A DNA stretch of 64,000 nt from Pseudomonas putida S13.1.2 (GTDB lineage Bacteria > Pseudomonadota > Gammaproteobacteria > Pseudomonadales > Pseudomonadaceae): the NCBI RefSeq assembly GCF_000498395.2, contig NZ_CP010979.1, forward strand, positions 2,108,001 through 2,172,000, read 5' to 3'. The notes under the pieces were generated by a model. It was not told the DNA's origin and did no database searches. It saw only the letters and a list, made by a program, of their open reading frames with translations. Position 1 is the first letter of the stretch; each line of letters starts with the position of its first letter. Shown piece after piece: positions 46,284 to 55,484 of the stretch. The position numbers and the translations under genes were made by a program.

Positions 46284-47237
46284 CTAACCCTGCAATGTCC
46301 TGCGACTCTGCGCACCCTCCAGCAAAATCTCGACAAACGCCCGTGCCGAAGCACTCAGCGGCTCATCCTTGCGGGTGACCACGCCATACTCCAACGCGGG
46401 CACATGCAAAGTGCTGCGCAGCTCCCTGAACTGCCCGCTGGCCAGCTGCGCGGCAACCATCGAGCGCGGCAACATGGCAATCATCGGCGCCGATTGCAGC
46501 AACTGCAGGAACATCGGCATGGAGATGGTCTCGACGCTGTCGACGGGCGTGGCAATACCGGCCACCCGAAAGGCCTGTTCCAGGCGGTTGCGAATCGGCG
46601 TGCCCACCGGGTACAGCACCCACGGCCAGTCGCCCAGCGCCGACAGTGGCGGGCTTTCCAGCTGGTTGAGCGGGTGCTCGCTGTTGACCACCAGGCTGAA
46701 CGGTTCGGGCTCCAGCGGCTGGAAGTCGAACAGCTGGCTGAAGCGCTCTTCGGTGAAGCGGCCAATCATGATGTCGAGCTTGTTCTGCTCAAGCATGGTC
46801 AGCAGGTGATCACTGGAGTGCTCCACCACTTCGATCGACAACAGCGGGCTGCGTGCCTTGATCGCGGCGATGGCCTGGGGCAGTACCAATGCAGTCGCGG
46901 CAAAGATGCCACCGACGCGGATAAAACCGTGCCCGCCGTTGCGCAGGCGGTTGACCTGGTCGACGAATTGCTGCGACTCGGCCAACGCACCCTGGGCATA
47001 ACGCACTACATATTCACCCAGTTCGGTGGGCGGCATACTGCGCGGCAGGCGCTCGAACAGGGCAAAACCAAACTGCTCCTCGAGGTCGCGCAGCATCTTG
47101 CTCAAAGCCGGCTGGCTGAGGTTCATGCGCGTGGCGGTTGCGTGCATGTTGCGGGTGCGCGCCAGGGTGTCGATCAGCACCAGGTGCTTGTAGCGGATCC
47201 AGTTGCAAAAGCTGGAGTGGGTCATGTCCGACGACAT
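46284..47237 (-). CDS. LysR-family regulator (sugar-acid region), first
   Basis: A 317-residue LysR protein. HTH: RYKHLVLIDTLARTRNMHAT and LSQPALSKMLRDLEEQFGFA; the ligand domain starts at about 95 (GFIRVGGIFAATALVLPQAI). It resembles regulators of galactarate/gallate-type cluster genes (GbpR-like). The ATG at 47237 is the first in frame; ATG at 47225 is also possible and neither has a strong ribosome site. It reads towards the UxaA-family operon and follows the next LysR gene. Confidence 0.88.
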   Translation of the reverse strand: MSSDMTHSSFCNWIRYKHLVLIDTLARTRNMHATATRMNLSQPALSKMLRDLEEQFGFALFERLPRSMPPTELGEYVVRYAQGALAESQQFVDQVNRLRNGGHGFIRVGGIFAATALVLPQAIAAIKARSPLLSIEVVEHSSDHLLTMLEQNKLDIMIGRFTEERFSQLFDFQPLEPEPFSLVVNSEHPLNQLESPPLSALGDWPWVLYPVGTPIRNRLEQAFRVAGIATPVDSVETISMPMFLQLLQSAPMIAMLPRSMVAAQLASGQFRELRSTLHVPALEYGVVTRKDEPLSASARAFVEILLEGAQSRRTLQG

Positions 47238-47271
47238 CGGCGGCAGGCCTCAGGCAGGTGAAAAGGCAGGG

Positions 47272-48219
47272 TTATTGCGCCCGCAGGTAGCGCAGCAAGG
47301 TATCCAGGGCAACCGAGTCTGGCCGCGACCGCAGGGTCAGCACGCCCAGGTTGGCCATGGTCAGCGGCAGCTCTACCGGCAGGATGGCAACCATGCCATA
47401 GCGGGCATAATGCTCGGCCACGTCATTGGGTACCACCGCAATCATTTCGGAGGCTTCGAGCATGGCAGTGGTGGCCAGAATCGAGGCGGTTTCAACGATG
47501 TCCAGTGACTGCACCATGCCCCCGGCCTGCAGCGCACTTTCGACACGGCGGCGCATCGGGCTACCGATGGGGTGGAGGATCCAGGTCAGGGCCACCAGGT
47601 CAGCCAATTGCAACCCGCTAGCCGCCGCCAGGGGATGGCCGGCGCGGGCAATCACGCGCATCTGCTCACCGCTTTCAAACAGTTCGATGTTCAGGTCCTG
47701 GCTGTCGCTCTGGTCTGGCAGGCGGCCCACCACCATATCGAAATCGCCGCGCAGCAACGCAGGCAGCAAGGTATCACTGGTACCCACTTCCAGCGAAATA
47801 CGCACCTTGGGATGGTCGCGCTTGTAGGCCAGTACCGCCTTGGTCAGAACGCCGGGTACCGGGCCCATGACGCTACCCACCCGCACCAGGCCCAAGGCCC
47901 CGCGCGCCAGTTCGGCGATTTGTGCCTGGGCATGCTCGAACTCATGCAACGCGTTCTGTGCATAGCGGATCATCACCTCGCCGTACAGCGTTGCTTGCAT
48001 GCCCCGCGGCAAGCGCTCGAACAGACGTACGCCAAGGCGTTCCTCAAGCTGCTGCAGCAACAGGCTGGCCGCCGGTTGCGTGGTGTGCATCGCGGCGGCG
48101 GCGCGGCGCAGGTTGCCGAACTCGCCCAAGGCATTAAGCAGCGTGATCTGGCGGCTGGAGATCTTCAGTGCGCCAAGGCTGGCAGGCGCCTGGGTTGGGT
48201 TAAGTGGTAAGCGAGACAT
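47272..48219 (-). CDS. LysR-family regulator (sugar-acid region), second
   Basis: A 315-residue LysR protein with HTH ISSRQITLLNALGEFGNLRR and HTTQPAASLLLQQLEERLGV, and a ligand domain beginning GLVRVGSVMGPVPGVLTKAV. It belongs to the same GbpR-like group as its downstream neighbour, with which it shares the FERLPR motif after the HTH. The pair may be an old duplication. It is divergent from the enolase-superfamily dehydratase gene at 48321, the most likely target. Confidence 0.88.
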   Translation of the reverse strand: MSRLPLNPTQAPASLGALKISSRQITLLNALGEFGNLRRAAAAMHTTQPAASLLLQQLEERLGVRLFERLPRGMQATLYGEVMIRYAQNALHEFEHAQAQIAELARGALGLVRVGSVMGPVPGVLTKAVLAYKRDHPKVRISLEVGTSDTLLPALLRGDFDMVVGRLPDQSDSQDLNIELFESGEQMRVIARAGHPLAAASGLQLADLVALTWILHPIGSPMRRRVESALQAGGMVQSLDIVETASILATTAMLEASEMIAVVPNDVAEHYARYGMVAILPVELPLTMANLGVLTLRSRPDSVALDTLLRYLRAQ

Positions 48220-48320
48220 ATCGAATCCGGTATCGCTGATTAAGAACTGGCGATTATGCCTGTATCGCTCGACAACCTACAGTCAGGTCTCCCAGCGCTT
48301 GAGCAGAACAAGAGTCGACC

Positions 48321-49634
48321 ATGAGCATACGTATTACCCACCTGAGCGTTCGCGACATTCGTTTCCCTACTTCGCTGTCGCTGGATGGCTCCGACGCCAT
48401 GAACAGCGCCCCCGACTATTCGGCAGCCTACGTGGTACTGCACACCGACGCCGAGGCCCTTGAAGGCCATGGCCTGACGTTCACCATCGGCCGCGGCAAC
48501 GAGATCTGCGCAGCAGCAGTGCAGTCGCTGGCACCGCTGATCGTCGGCCTCACACTTGAAGAGATCACCGCCGACATGGGTGGCTTCTGGCACCGCTTTA
48601 CCGTCAGCGACAGCCAATTGCGCTGGCTTGGCCCGGAAAAAGGCGTGATCCACCTGGCCACCGCGGCCATCATCAATGCGGTGTGGGACCTGTGGGCCAA
48701 GCAACAAGGTAAACCGGTGTGGAAACTGTTGGCCGACATGACGCCTGAACAGTTGGTGCGCTGCCTGGACTTCAGCTACGTCACCGACGTGCTCACCCCC
48801 GAGGAAGCCATCGCCCTGCTGCGCCGCCAGGCCCCGGGCAAGGCCCAACGTGAGGCGCAGATGCTGCGCGAAGGCTACCCCGGTTACACCACCGCGCCAG
48901 GCTGGTTGGGTTACAGCGAAGAAAAGATGCGCAAGCTGGCGCGTGAGGCCGTGGAAGATGGCTGGACCCACATCAAGCAGAAGATCGGTGCAGACCTGGA
49001 GGAAGACATCCGCCGCGCCAGCATCCTGCGCGACGAAATCGGCTGGGAACGCACCCTGATGATGGATGCCAACCAGGTGTGGGGCGTGGAGGAGTCGGTT
49101 GCCAACATGCGCCGCCTGGCCGCCTTCGAACCGCTGTGGATCGAAGAGCCGACCAGCCCGGACGACATCCTCGGCCACGCCACCATTCGCCAGCGCATCG
49201 CGCCGATCGGCGTCGCCACCGGTGAGCATTGCCACAACCGGGTCATGTTCAAGCAGATGTTCCAGGCCGGTGCGCTGGATTTCTGCCAGCTGGATGCCGC
49301 CCGCCTGGGTGGCTTGAACGAAGTCCTGATCGTGCTGCTGATGGCCGCCAAGTACGACGTGCCGGTGTGCCCGCACGGCGGCGGCGTCGGGCTGTGCGAA
49401 TATGTGCAGAACATCGCCCTGTTCGACTACATCGCCGTGTCTGCCTCGCTGCACAACCGGGTACTGGAGTACGTCGACCACCTGCATGAGCACTTCATCG
49501 ACCCGGTGGTCATCCGCCGTGGGCGCTACATGCCACCGCAACGCCCGGGCTACAGCATAGAAATGCATGCCGAGACCCTGGAGCGCTACCAGTACCCCAA
49601 TGGCGCGGTGTGGCTCGATATCAACCGTTCCTGA
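48321..49634 (+). CDS. Enolase-superfamily dehydratase, L-fuconate dehydratase-like
   Basis: A 437-residue protein, the length of L-fuconate dehydratase (FucD). The N-terminal lid has LDGSDAMNSAPDYSAAYVVL. The barrel carries the KxK pair in HIKQKIGADLEEDIR (about residues 218-220), metal ligands in MMDANQVWGVEE, EEPTSPDDILGH and ATGEHCHNRVMF. The general acid/base His is in VPVCPHGGGVGLCEYVQ. It removes water from a six-carbon acid sugar to a 2-keto-3-deoxy acid. The FAH and Ldh_2 genes in the - strand operon could act on the product. Confidence 0.9.
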   Translation: MSIRITHLSVRDIRFPTSLSLDGSDAMNSAPDYSAAYVVLHTDAEALEGHGLTFTIGRGNEICAAAVQSLAPLIVGLTLEEITADMGGFWHRFTVSDSQLRWLGPEKGVIHLATAAIINAVWDLWAKQQGKPVWKLLADMTPEQLVRCLDFSYVTDVLTPEEAIALLRRQAPGKAQREAQMLREGYPGYTTAPGWLGYSEEKMRKLAREAVEDGWTHIKQKIGADLEEDIRRASILRDEIGWERTLMMDANQVWGVEESVANMRRLAAFEPLWIEEPTSPDDILGHATIRQRIAPIGVATGEHCHNRVMFKQMFQAGALDFCQLDAARLGGLNEVLIVLLMAAKYDVPVCPHGGGVGLCEYVQNIALFDYIAVSASLHNRVLEYVDHLHEHFIDPVVIRRGRYMPPQRPGYSIEMHAETLERYQYPNGAVWLDINRS

Positions 49635-49698
49635 TCCACAAGCCTGGGTGTGCCTCCACAGGGGCACACCACCAGCACTTTTCTCGGGGAAAAAAACA

Positions 49699-51009
49699 AT
49701 GACAACCCTCACCCGTGCAGCGGCTCCGGCCCCTGCCGTCACCACCGAGCAGCGCCTGAACGGCCTGCTGTTACGCAAATTGATGCCACTGCTCATCGTC
49801 GTCTACGTGATGAGCTTTCTTGACCGCACCAACATCGCCCTGGCAAAAGCCAGCATGGGTATCGACCTGGGCCTGTCAGCAGCGGCCTATGGCCTGGGGG
49901 CCGGCCTGTTCTTCCTTACCTATGCGCTGGCCGAAGTGCCCAGCAACCTGATCATGCACCGGGTGGGCGCGCGTTTCTGGATTACCCGCATCATGATCAC
50001 CTGGGGCCTGCTCTCAGCGGGCATGGCCTTCGTCCAGGGAGAAACATCGTTCTATATCATGCGCCTGTTGCTGGGGGTGGCTGAAGCAGGCCTGTTCCCC
50101 GGGGTGATGCTGTACCTGACCTACTGGTTCGACCGAGAACAGCGCGCCCGGGCCACAGGTTATTTCCTGCTGGGCGTGTGCCTGGCCAACATCCTCAGCG
50201 GCCCGCTGGGCGGTGCCCTGCTGGAAATGGACGGCGTACTGGGCTGGCATGGCTGGCAGTGGCTGTTCGTCCTCGAAGGCTTGCCCGCCGTAGCCCTGGC
50301 GTTTGTGGTGTGGAAAAAGCTGCCCGATGGACCAGCCTCAGCGCCCTGGCTGTCGGCCGCCGACGCCCAGGACATCGAACGCCGCCTGGCTGCCGAACGA
50401 GCTGCCGCGCCACAGCAGAGCAAACTGGGGCAGATGTTCCGCGACCGGCAAATCTGGCTGGCGATCTCGGTGTACTTCGTGCACCAGATCACCATCTACA
50501 CCGTGATTTTCTTCTTGCCGGGCATCATCGGCAGCTACGCTGCGCTATCACCCTTCCAGATAGGCCTGCTGACGGCCGTGCCGTGGGTTGCTGCTGCCAT
50601 CGGTGCTGCCACCTTCCCACGCCTGGCCACCTCGCCACGCCGTTGCCGCACGCTGTTGTTCTGCGGCCTGCTGACCATGGCAACAGGGTTGCTGCTGGCA
50701 TCGCTGGCCAACTCGTTCATCGGCCTGATCGGGTTTTCACTGACCGCCCTGATGCTGTTCGTGGTGCAGTCAATCCTGTTTGTCTTCCCGTCCAGCCGAC
50801 TGAGTGGCAGCGCGTTGGCAGCGGGGCTGGCGTTCGTCACCACCTGCGGCCTGTTTGGCGGTTTCGTCGGGCCCTCGGTGATGGGCTTGATCGAGCAGAC
50901 CACTGGCAGTACCCGTAACGGTTTGTGGATCATTGCCGCATTGCTGGTGCTGGCAGCATTGCTCAGTACCCGCTTGCGCCAAGGGCAAGAGCAGACGCAG
51001 TCAGCGTGA
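49699..51009 (+). CDS. MFS transporter, ACS family
   Basis: A 436-residue transporter with twelve predicted segments. YVMSFLDRTNIALAKASMGI in segment 1, GVAEAGLFPGVMLYLTYWFD in segment 4-5 and FFLTYALAEVPSNLIMHRVG are typical of the ACS tartrate/2-ketogluconate group. It follows the FucD-like gene by 64 bases on the same strand, so it is probably the matching sugar-acid importer. CGGGGA precedes the ATG at 49699. The 3' end overlaps the convergent MocR gene by nine bases. Confidence 0.88.
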   Translation: MTTLTRAAAPAPAVTTEQRLNGLLLRKLMPLLIVVYVMSFLDRTNIALAKASMGIDLGLSAAAYGLGAGLFFLTYALAEVPSNLIMHRVGARFWITRIMITWGLLSAGMAFVQGETSFYIMRLLLGVAEAGLFPGVMLYLTYWFDREQRARATGYFLLGVCLANILSGPLGGALLEMDGVLGWHGWQWLFVLEGLPAVALAFVVWKKLPDGPASAPWLSAADAQDIERRLAAERAAAPQQSKLGQMFRDRQIWLAISVYFVHQITIYTVIFFLPGIIGSYAALSPFQIGLLTAVPWVAAAIGAATFPRLATSPRRCRTLLFCGLLTMATGLLLASLANSFIGLIGFSLTALMLFVVQSILFVFPSSRLSGSALAAGLAFVTTCGLFGGFVGPSVMGLIEQTTGSTRNGLWIIAALLVLAALLSTRLRQGQEQTQSA

Positions 51010-52359
51010 AACGCCGGCGGGCCGCCCGCAGCGCGGCTCAAGCGCCTGCGCCAGGCGCTCCACCGCCTGTTGCAGGCCACCCGGCTGGTCGCCCAGCCAC
51101 ACCAGTGCCAGGTACTGCCGGTACCGCCCCTGCAGGCTGAAATGCCCGCCCGGCAGTGCATGCAAGGCGGAACCTGCCAACGCCGCAACGATGCAGTCCC
51201 ACTCCAGCGGTTGGCGAAAACGCACCCACAGCATTCGCCCGCCCTGGGGCATCTGCAACGTCACTCGCTGACCAAACTGCAACTCCAGCGCGCGCACCAG
51301 AGATTGTGTGCGCCTTTGCAGGTCGGTACGCAGCTGTACAAGCTGCATCTCGATCTGCCTTTTACCCATCATCAGGGCAAGCGCTTGCAGGCGCAGCGGC
51401 GCAAGCCGAAATGCCCGTTCGGCAAACGCCTGGGCCAGTGCGGCGTCATGGCCCAGCACATAGGCGTAAGGTGCTTCGGCCCCCACTGCGGCCTCGAATG
51501 CCCCCAACACCAACAGCGAGCGGGGGTCGACCCAGTCGCGCAGGCGCGTGTGTGGCGGCCCGCTGTAACAGTGTTCACTGTCCAGGTCGTTTTCCAGCAA
51601 CCATACAGCATGCTGGCCCAAGAGCTGACCAAGCTGCTGCTGGTAGTGCGGCGACACCAGCCGACCTTGTGGCATGCGCAGGCAAGACGGCATCACCAGC
51701 ATGCACACCCGCTCGCCGCCCAGCAACCGGGCCAAGGCGCGCAGGTCCGGGTTGCCGCGGCTATCGGCAGGCACTTCCAGCACCCGCATGCCAGCACGCG
51801 CCAAAGCGCGCAACACCTGCCAGCAACAGGGCGACGGCACCAGTACCGTCCCGCCCTGCAAGGCAAGCCCCGCGAGCACCGTCTCCAGCACCGCCTGCAC
51901 ATCAGGGGCCAGTTGAACGTCCTCGGCACGCCAGTACTGGCTGGAGGACCGGGTATAACACTCAGCCACGGCATTGCGCAGACGGGTGTCGCCCAGCGTT
52001 TCCCAGTGTGCAACATTGCTGGCGCGCTGACGGGCCAAGCGCCGCTCGTGGCCTAGTAGCGCACGCTCCAGCAATGGCTGCACCGGTAAGGGTGGCTGCA
52101 GGTACATGGGCGCTGCCTCTGCCTTTGCAGCGACCTGAGCGTAGTAGCCGGACCTTGGCTGACACTGGACGCGGCCTTCTTCCTCTAGCAGGTTGTAGGC
52201 ACTCTGCACGGTTGCCAATGACACCCGCAGCCGTCGGGACAGTGCGCGCAACGACGGCAACTTGCATGGGCCACCACCTGAGGCCTGCTCTATCAACGCC
52301 TCCAGGTAGCGGTACACCTTGCGATAGGCGAACTCGCCGGGAACCGCTTGCCCCATCAA
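51001..52359 (-). CDS. MocR-type GntR regulator with degenerate aminotransferase domain
   Basis: A 452-residue protein. The N-terminal GntR HTH (about 1-75) contains KLPSLRALSRRLRVSLATVQ. The rest follows a fold-I aminotransferase, with LENDLDSEHCYSG in place of the EDDYDSEFRY motif. The Schiff-base region reads LLVLGAFEAAVGAEAPYAYV where active MocR proteins have GSFSK, so the PLP lysine appears to be Ala (about residue 287). The Arg that follows is also lost. The ATG overlaps the upstream unknown gene by ATGA, so the two are coupled. Confidence 0.83.
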   Translation of the reverse strand: MMGQAVPGEFAYRKVYRYLEALIEQASGGGPCKLPSLRALSRRLRVSLATVQSAYNLLEEEGRVQCQPRSGYYAQVAAKAEAAPMYLQPPLPVQPLLERALLGHERRLARQRASNVAHWETLGDTRLRNAVAECYTRSSSQYWRAEDVQLAPDVQAVLETVLAGLALQGGTVLVPSPCCWQVLRALARAGMRVLEVPADSRGNPDLRALARLLGGERVCMLVMPSCLRMPQGRLVSPHYQQQLGQLLGQHAVWLLENDLDSEHCYSGPPHTRLRDWVDPRSLLVLGAFEAAVGAEAPYAYVLGHDAALAQAFAERAFRLAPLRLQALALMMGKRQIEMQLVQLRTDLQRRTQSLVRALELQFGQRVTLQMPQGGRMLWVRFRQPLEWDCIVAALAGSALHALPGGHFSLQGRYRQYLALVWLGDQPGGLQQAVERLAQALEPRCGRPAGVSR

Positions 52360-53741
52360 GGCAACGCCGCTGGGCCACGGCGGCGCCCCGACGAAGGCCG
52401 TGGCAGCAACCTGAGGTGCACGTCACGGCGGGCCAGGTTGCTCTGCAAGCGCCAGGCAGTCAGCGGCATGCGCCCTTCATAGATCGCCCGCAATTGCACC
52501 AGCGGCAGGCCACTGGTATTCACCAGCCAGTCCCGCACCGCATCGGGGCAGGGTTTACCTTGCAAGGCCCGGTGCAGGTACGGCAGCGCTACCAGCATGT
52601 CTGCATGCCGGCACTGCAGAAAACGCTCGAGTTTCTTCCCCTGCCTGGCGAACGGGCTGAACAGCAGGCACACCAGTTGAGTCTGGTTGATACCGTAGGC
52701 CTTGCCCAGCGCCAGGGTATGTCCATCGCGAGGCTTGCTGTCGCCCGACGGCTCTGCCAGCCGAAGCGCCGGGCGAGCGGCCTGCAGCTCAAGGCTGCGT
52801 GCCCGCAGTTCGTGCAAGTGTGCCGGGGCGTGCGGGTCGACGAACGCCGCCAATGGCCAGGCACCCTCGGCCGTTTCGAACCCACCCCCCAGCATGGCGT
52901 CATGTTGCTGCCCTTCAAGCAGATGCGGCAGCAGGTCATCTATGGCAATCGCCCGCAACGGGGCATCCTCCGTGACGGCGGCCTGTGCGGGCTTCGCCAT
53001 GTCGCCCGGCGAGGCTTCGACACCACCGTGCAATCGGCTCACCCCGTGGGCCAGCGCCGCCAGGCCCTGATGCAGCACATGCGGGCCGCGCTCCCCTGCC
53101 AGGCGCAGGCTACGCCGGGCCCAAGCCAGGTAGCGACGCCGCTGTCCCACGGGAATGGCAGTGATCAAGACGTCGGCCGGTGTCGGCCCCTGCAGTGCAG
53201 ACCCCACGGCATCCGCCAGCTCCAGGTGCAGGCGGCTACCCAGCAGCGCTTCGGGCCTGGCATCGACCATGTGCCCGAACATCAGCATGGCGTTCCTCGC
53301 CATTAGCCAGCGGTCGGGCGCTGCCGAAGACTGACGGCTGAATGGCACCACTTCGCGCCCCTCGATCATCTGCAGCTGAACCCGCGGGTCATCCTGCATG
53401 AACAGGGCACTGAAACTGCGCTCGTGGCCTTCCAGGGTGTCGCTGGCAGCCACGGGCAGGCTGACTACGAGTACCCGCAACTGAAAGGTTACCGGCGCAC
53501 GCAGGGCGATGCTCAGTTGTGCCGCACGCAGCATGGCCAGCAGCCGGGCACTGCGACAATCGCCGCCTTGCAGCACCAGCACGCGAAACGTACCGATATA
53601 CTCCGGCCCACCTGCAGCGACCAGCAACCGTTGTATCAGCAATTGCAGGGACGCTCGCTGCGGCTGTGACATTTGGCTCAACAAGCGCTCGAGCACTTGC
53701 TGGTAGATATAGTGCATTGCCTGATCGTGAATAGCCGTCAC
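52356..53741 (-). CDS. Unrecognised protein coupled to the MocR regulator
   Basis: A 461-residue protein with no domain I can name. It seems cytoplasmic: no signal peptide or membrane segment is evident. The N-terminal half has hydrophobic strands (TFRVLVLQGGDCRSARLLAM and FQLRVLVVSLPV). The middle is Ala/Pro-rich, and the C-terminal 60 residues are strongly basic (ARRDVHLRLLPRPSSGRRRG). GTG start at 53741 with GAGG eight bases upstream. It is translated just before the MocR gene with a 4-base overlap, which suggests that the pair works together, perhaps as regulator and effector. Confidence 0.7.
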   Translation of the reverse strand: MTAIHDQAMHYIYQQVLERLLSQMSQPQRASLQLLIQRLLVAAGGPEYIGTFRVLVLQGGDCRSARLLAMLRAAQLSIALRAPVTFQLRVLVVSLPVAASDTLEGHERSFSALFMQDDPRVQLQMIEGREVVPFSRQSSAAPDRWLMARNAMLMFGHMVDARPEALLGSRLHLELADAVGSALQGPTPADVLITAIPVGQRRRYLAWARRSLRLAGERGPHVLHQGLAALAHGVSRLHGGVEASPGDMAKPAQAAVTEDAPLRAIAIDDLLPHLLEGQQHDAMLGGGFETAEGAWPLAAFVDPHAPAHLHELRARSLELQAARPALRLAEPSGDSKPRDGHTLALGKAYGINQTQLVCLLFSPFARQGKKLERFLQCRHADMLVALPYLHRALQGKPCPDAVRDWLVNTSGLPLVQLRAIYEGRMPLTAWRLQSNLARRDVHLRLLPRPSSGRRRGPAALP

Positions 53742-54211
53742 GAAATCACCTCGTCAACTTCTATGCAGCCACCGCGTGCTGAGTCCGGTATTCAAGATTC
53801 AACACACCCTGTGCTTACCAGGAAGAAATTTCCTACGCTCAAATTGAAGTAATGACGTAACGCATCACTGTCGCCAGACCATCGAAAAAAAATCGCAACC
53901 GCGACGGCCCGTCGCTACCACACACAGCTCATCCTCAGGCGTTGCCATGCTCATTCCACGCTCCTTGCGCAAACTATCATGGGGCCATTATCGAGGGATG
54001 CAGAGCGAATAGAAGATACAGATCTGGGTAAAAAAACCATTCAGCAAGACTGCAGAGACACACTGAACGCCTGGCCGACATCGTTCAAGGCTGAATAGTT
54101 GGCGGAATATTTCCATGCAACGACAGAGCATCGCCTTATATGTAGTCCACGACTGACTTTACTGTAGGAACATTCTTATAGTTCGCAATTAAAACATTCT
54201 GCTCCACACAC
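53742..54211. other. AT-rich intergenic region
   Basis: These 470 bases are clearly poorer in GC than the neighbours and contain no supported gene on either strand. They hold the promoter of the unknown/MocR pair at the left end. Nothing repetitive or tRNA-like was seen. The region may be an old insertion site or a long regulatory leader. Confidence 0.5.
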
Positions 54212-54237
54212 AAAAAACCCGGGACTCTGCCCGGGTT
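54212..54237 (-). terminator. Intrinsic terminator of mexS
   Basis: On the - strand, AACCCGGG and CCCGGGTT form an 8-bp stem with a 6-base loop, followed by a run of T (54217 down to 54212). It lies 22 bases after the mexS stop. Confidence 0.9.
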
Positions 54238-54258
54238 CATCGTTATTGCAAACTGCTA

Positions 54259-55278
54259 TCAGTGCGCCATGTCCAGTACCACTCGCCCACCGCAAGGGCA
54301 TTGGTCCATGTAACGATGTGCCTCCACCACCTGCTCGAACGGGTACACCTTGATGATTTGCGGCGTTAGCAGCTGGTCAGCGGTGAACTGGTTGATATCG
54401 CGCAAGGCACGTTGCAGCGCCACCTGGTCCTGGCTGATGCCAAGTTCCGGCTTGCCGGTGAAGTTACCGATGCAATGCACGTAGAACTGGATGTTCTTCT
54501 GAAAGGCTGCACAGGCCGGAAACGGCGTCTGGTTACCACCTTGCAGGCCATACAGGACCAGGCTGCCACGCGGCGCCAGCACATCGCCCAGCAGCGACAT
54601 CTGCGGCCCGCCCATACCATCGAGGACCATGTCCACGCCGCGGCCATCAGTGTACTTGCCCACTTGCAGCAGCAGGTCCTGCTCTTCGGTGACAATCACC
54701 TTGTCGGCACCCAGGCCCAGCAGATACTCACGCTGCTCCGGCTCTTTGGTCGCAGCAAACACCTTCAGCCCCAGGGCTTTGCCCAACTGCACGAAGGCAG
54801 GCCCGGCGCAATGGCTGGCATCGGTCACCAGCGCGGTCTGCCCGGCCTTGGCCCGGGCCAGGTCAACGTAGGCAAAATAGGCGATCAGCAACGGCGTATA
54901 GTGCACGCTCGCCTCGATCGGGGTGAGCACATCCGGGTAGCGGGTAATGGCCGTACGCGGCAGCACGATTACATCACCATATACCGGGTGATCGTTGGCA
55001 CTGGTAGCCGGGAAGCTGGCGACACGGTCGCCCACCGCAATGTCGTCGACCCCTTCACCGACCGCAGTCACCACTCCGGCCATTTCATGGCCGATGCCCG
55101 CCGGAAGGCGTGCCTGGGACGGCGCCAGGTTCTGGCGCCAAAGCACGTCATACCAGCTGACACCAACCGCCTGGACGCGGATCTGTACCTCGTCGGCAGC
55201 GGGTGACGGTTCGGCCTGCTCCTCGCAACGGAGCACATCGGCAGCGCCGAACTTGTGGAAACGGATCATGCGGGACAT
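54259..55278 (-). CDS. mexS: MDR-family oxidoreductase MexS
   Basis: A 339-residue zinc-independent medium-chain reductase. VGVSWYDVLWRQNLAPSQAR, YTPLLIAYFAYVDLARAKAG and GSLVLYGLQGGNQTPFPACA agree closely with the P. aeruginosa MexS sequence as I remember it. MexS limits the electrophilic stress signal that activates MexT. It is divergent from mexT, the arrangement known from P. aeruginosa, and closed by its own terminator. Confidence 0.92.
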   Translation of the reverse strand: MSRMIRFHKFGAADVLRCEEQAEPSPAADEVQIRVQAVGVSWYDVLWRQNLAPSQARLPAGIGHEMAGVVTAVGEGVDDIAVGDRVASFPATSANDHPVYGDVIVLPRTAITRYPDVLTPIEASVHYTPLLIAYFAYVDLARAKAGQTALVTDASHCAGPAFVQLGKALGLKVFAATKEPEQREYLLGLGADKVIVTEEQDLLLQVGKYTDGRGVDMVLDGMGGPQMSLLGDVLAPRGSLVLYGLQGGNQTPFPACAAFQKNIQFYVHCIGNFTGKPELGISQDQVALQRALRDINQFTADQLLTPQIIKVYPFEQVVEAHRYMDQCPCGGRVVLDMAH

Positions 55279-55484
55279 CGCATACCTCGCCTTTGTGAAC
55301 CTCTAATTACCACTGACTTTATCCGGGCTTTGGTGGTTAGACCATCAGTGGTCATTAATAGTCGACATGCTTGTCATCGATTGGGCACCTGACTTTCCCT
55401 GCAATTGGTCCCCCTAAACCCGTGCAGGGTAACAGCCTTTGGCCGTAAGATTCACCCCTGCCCCACTTTAGGCGAAGCGCACCG

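Noticed and set aside
55279..55484. A MexT binding site between mexS and mexT
   Set aside because: GTCGAC at 55362 with AT-rich flanks resembles part of the consensus, but the ATCA and ACYAT parts do not fit at the expected spacing on either strand.
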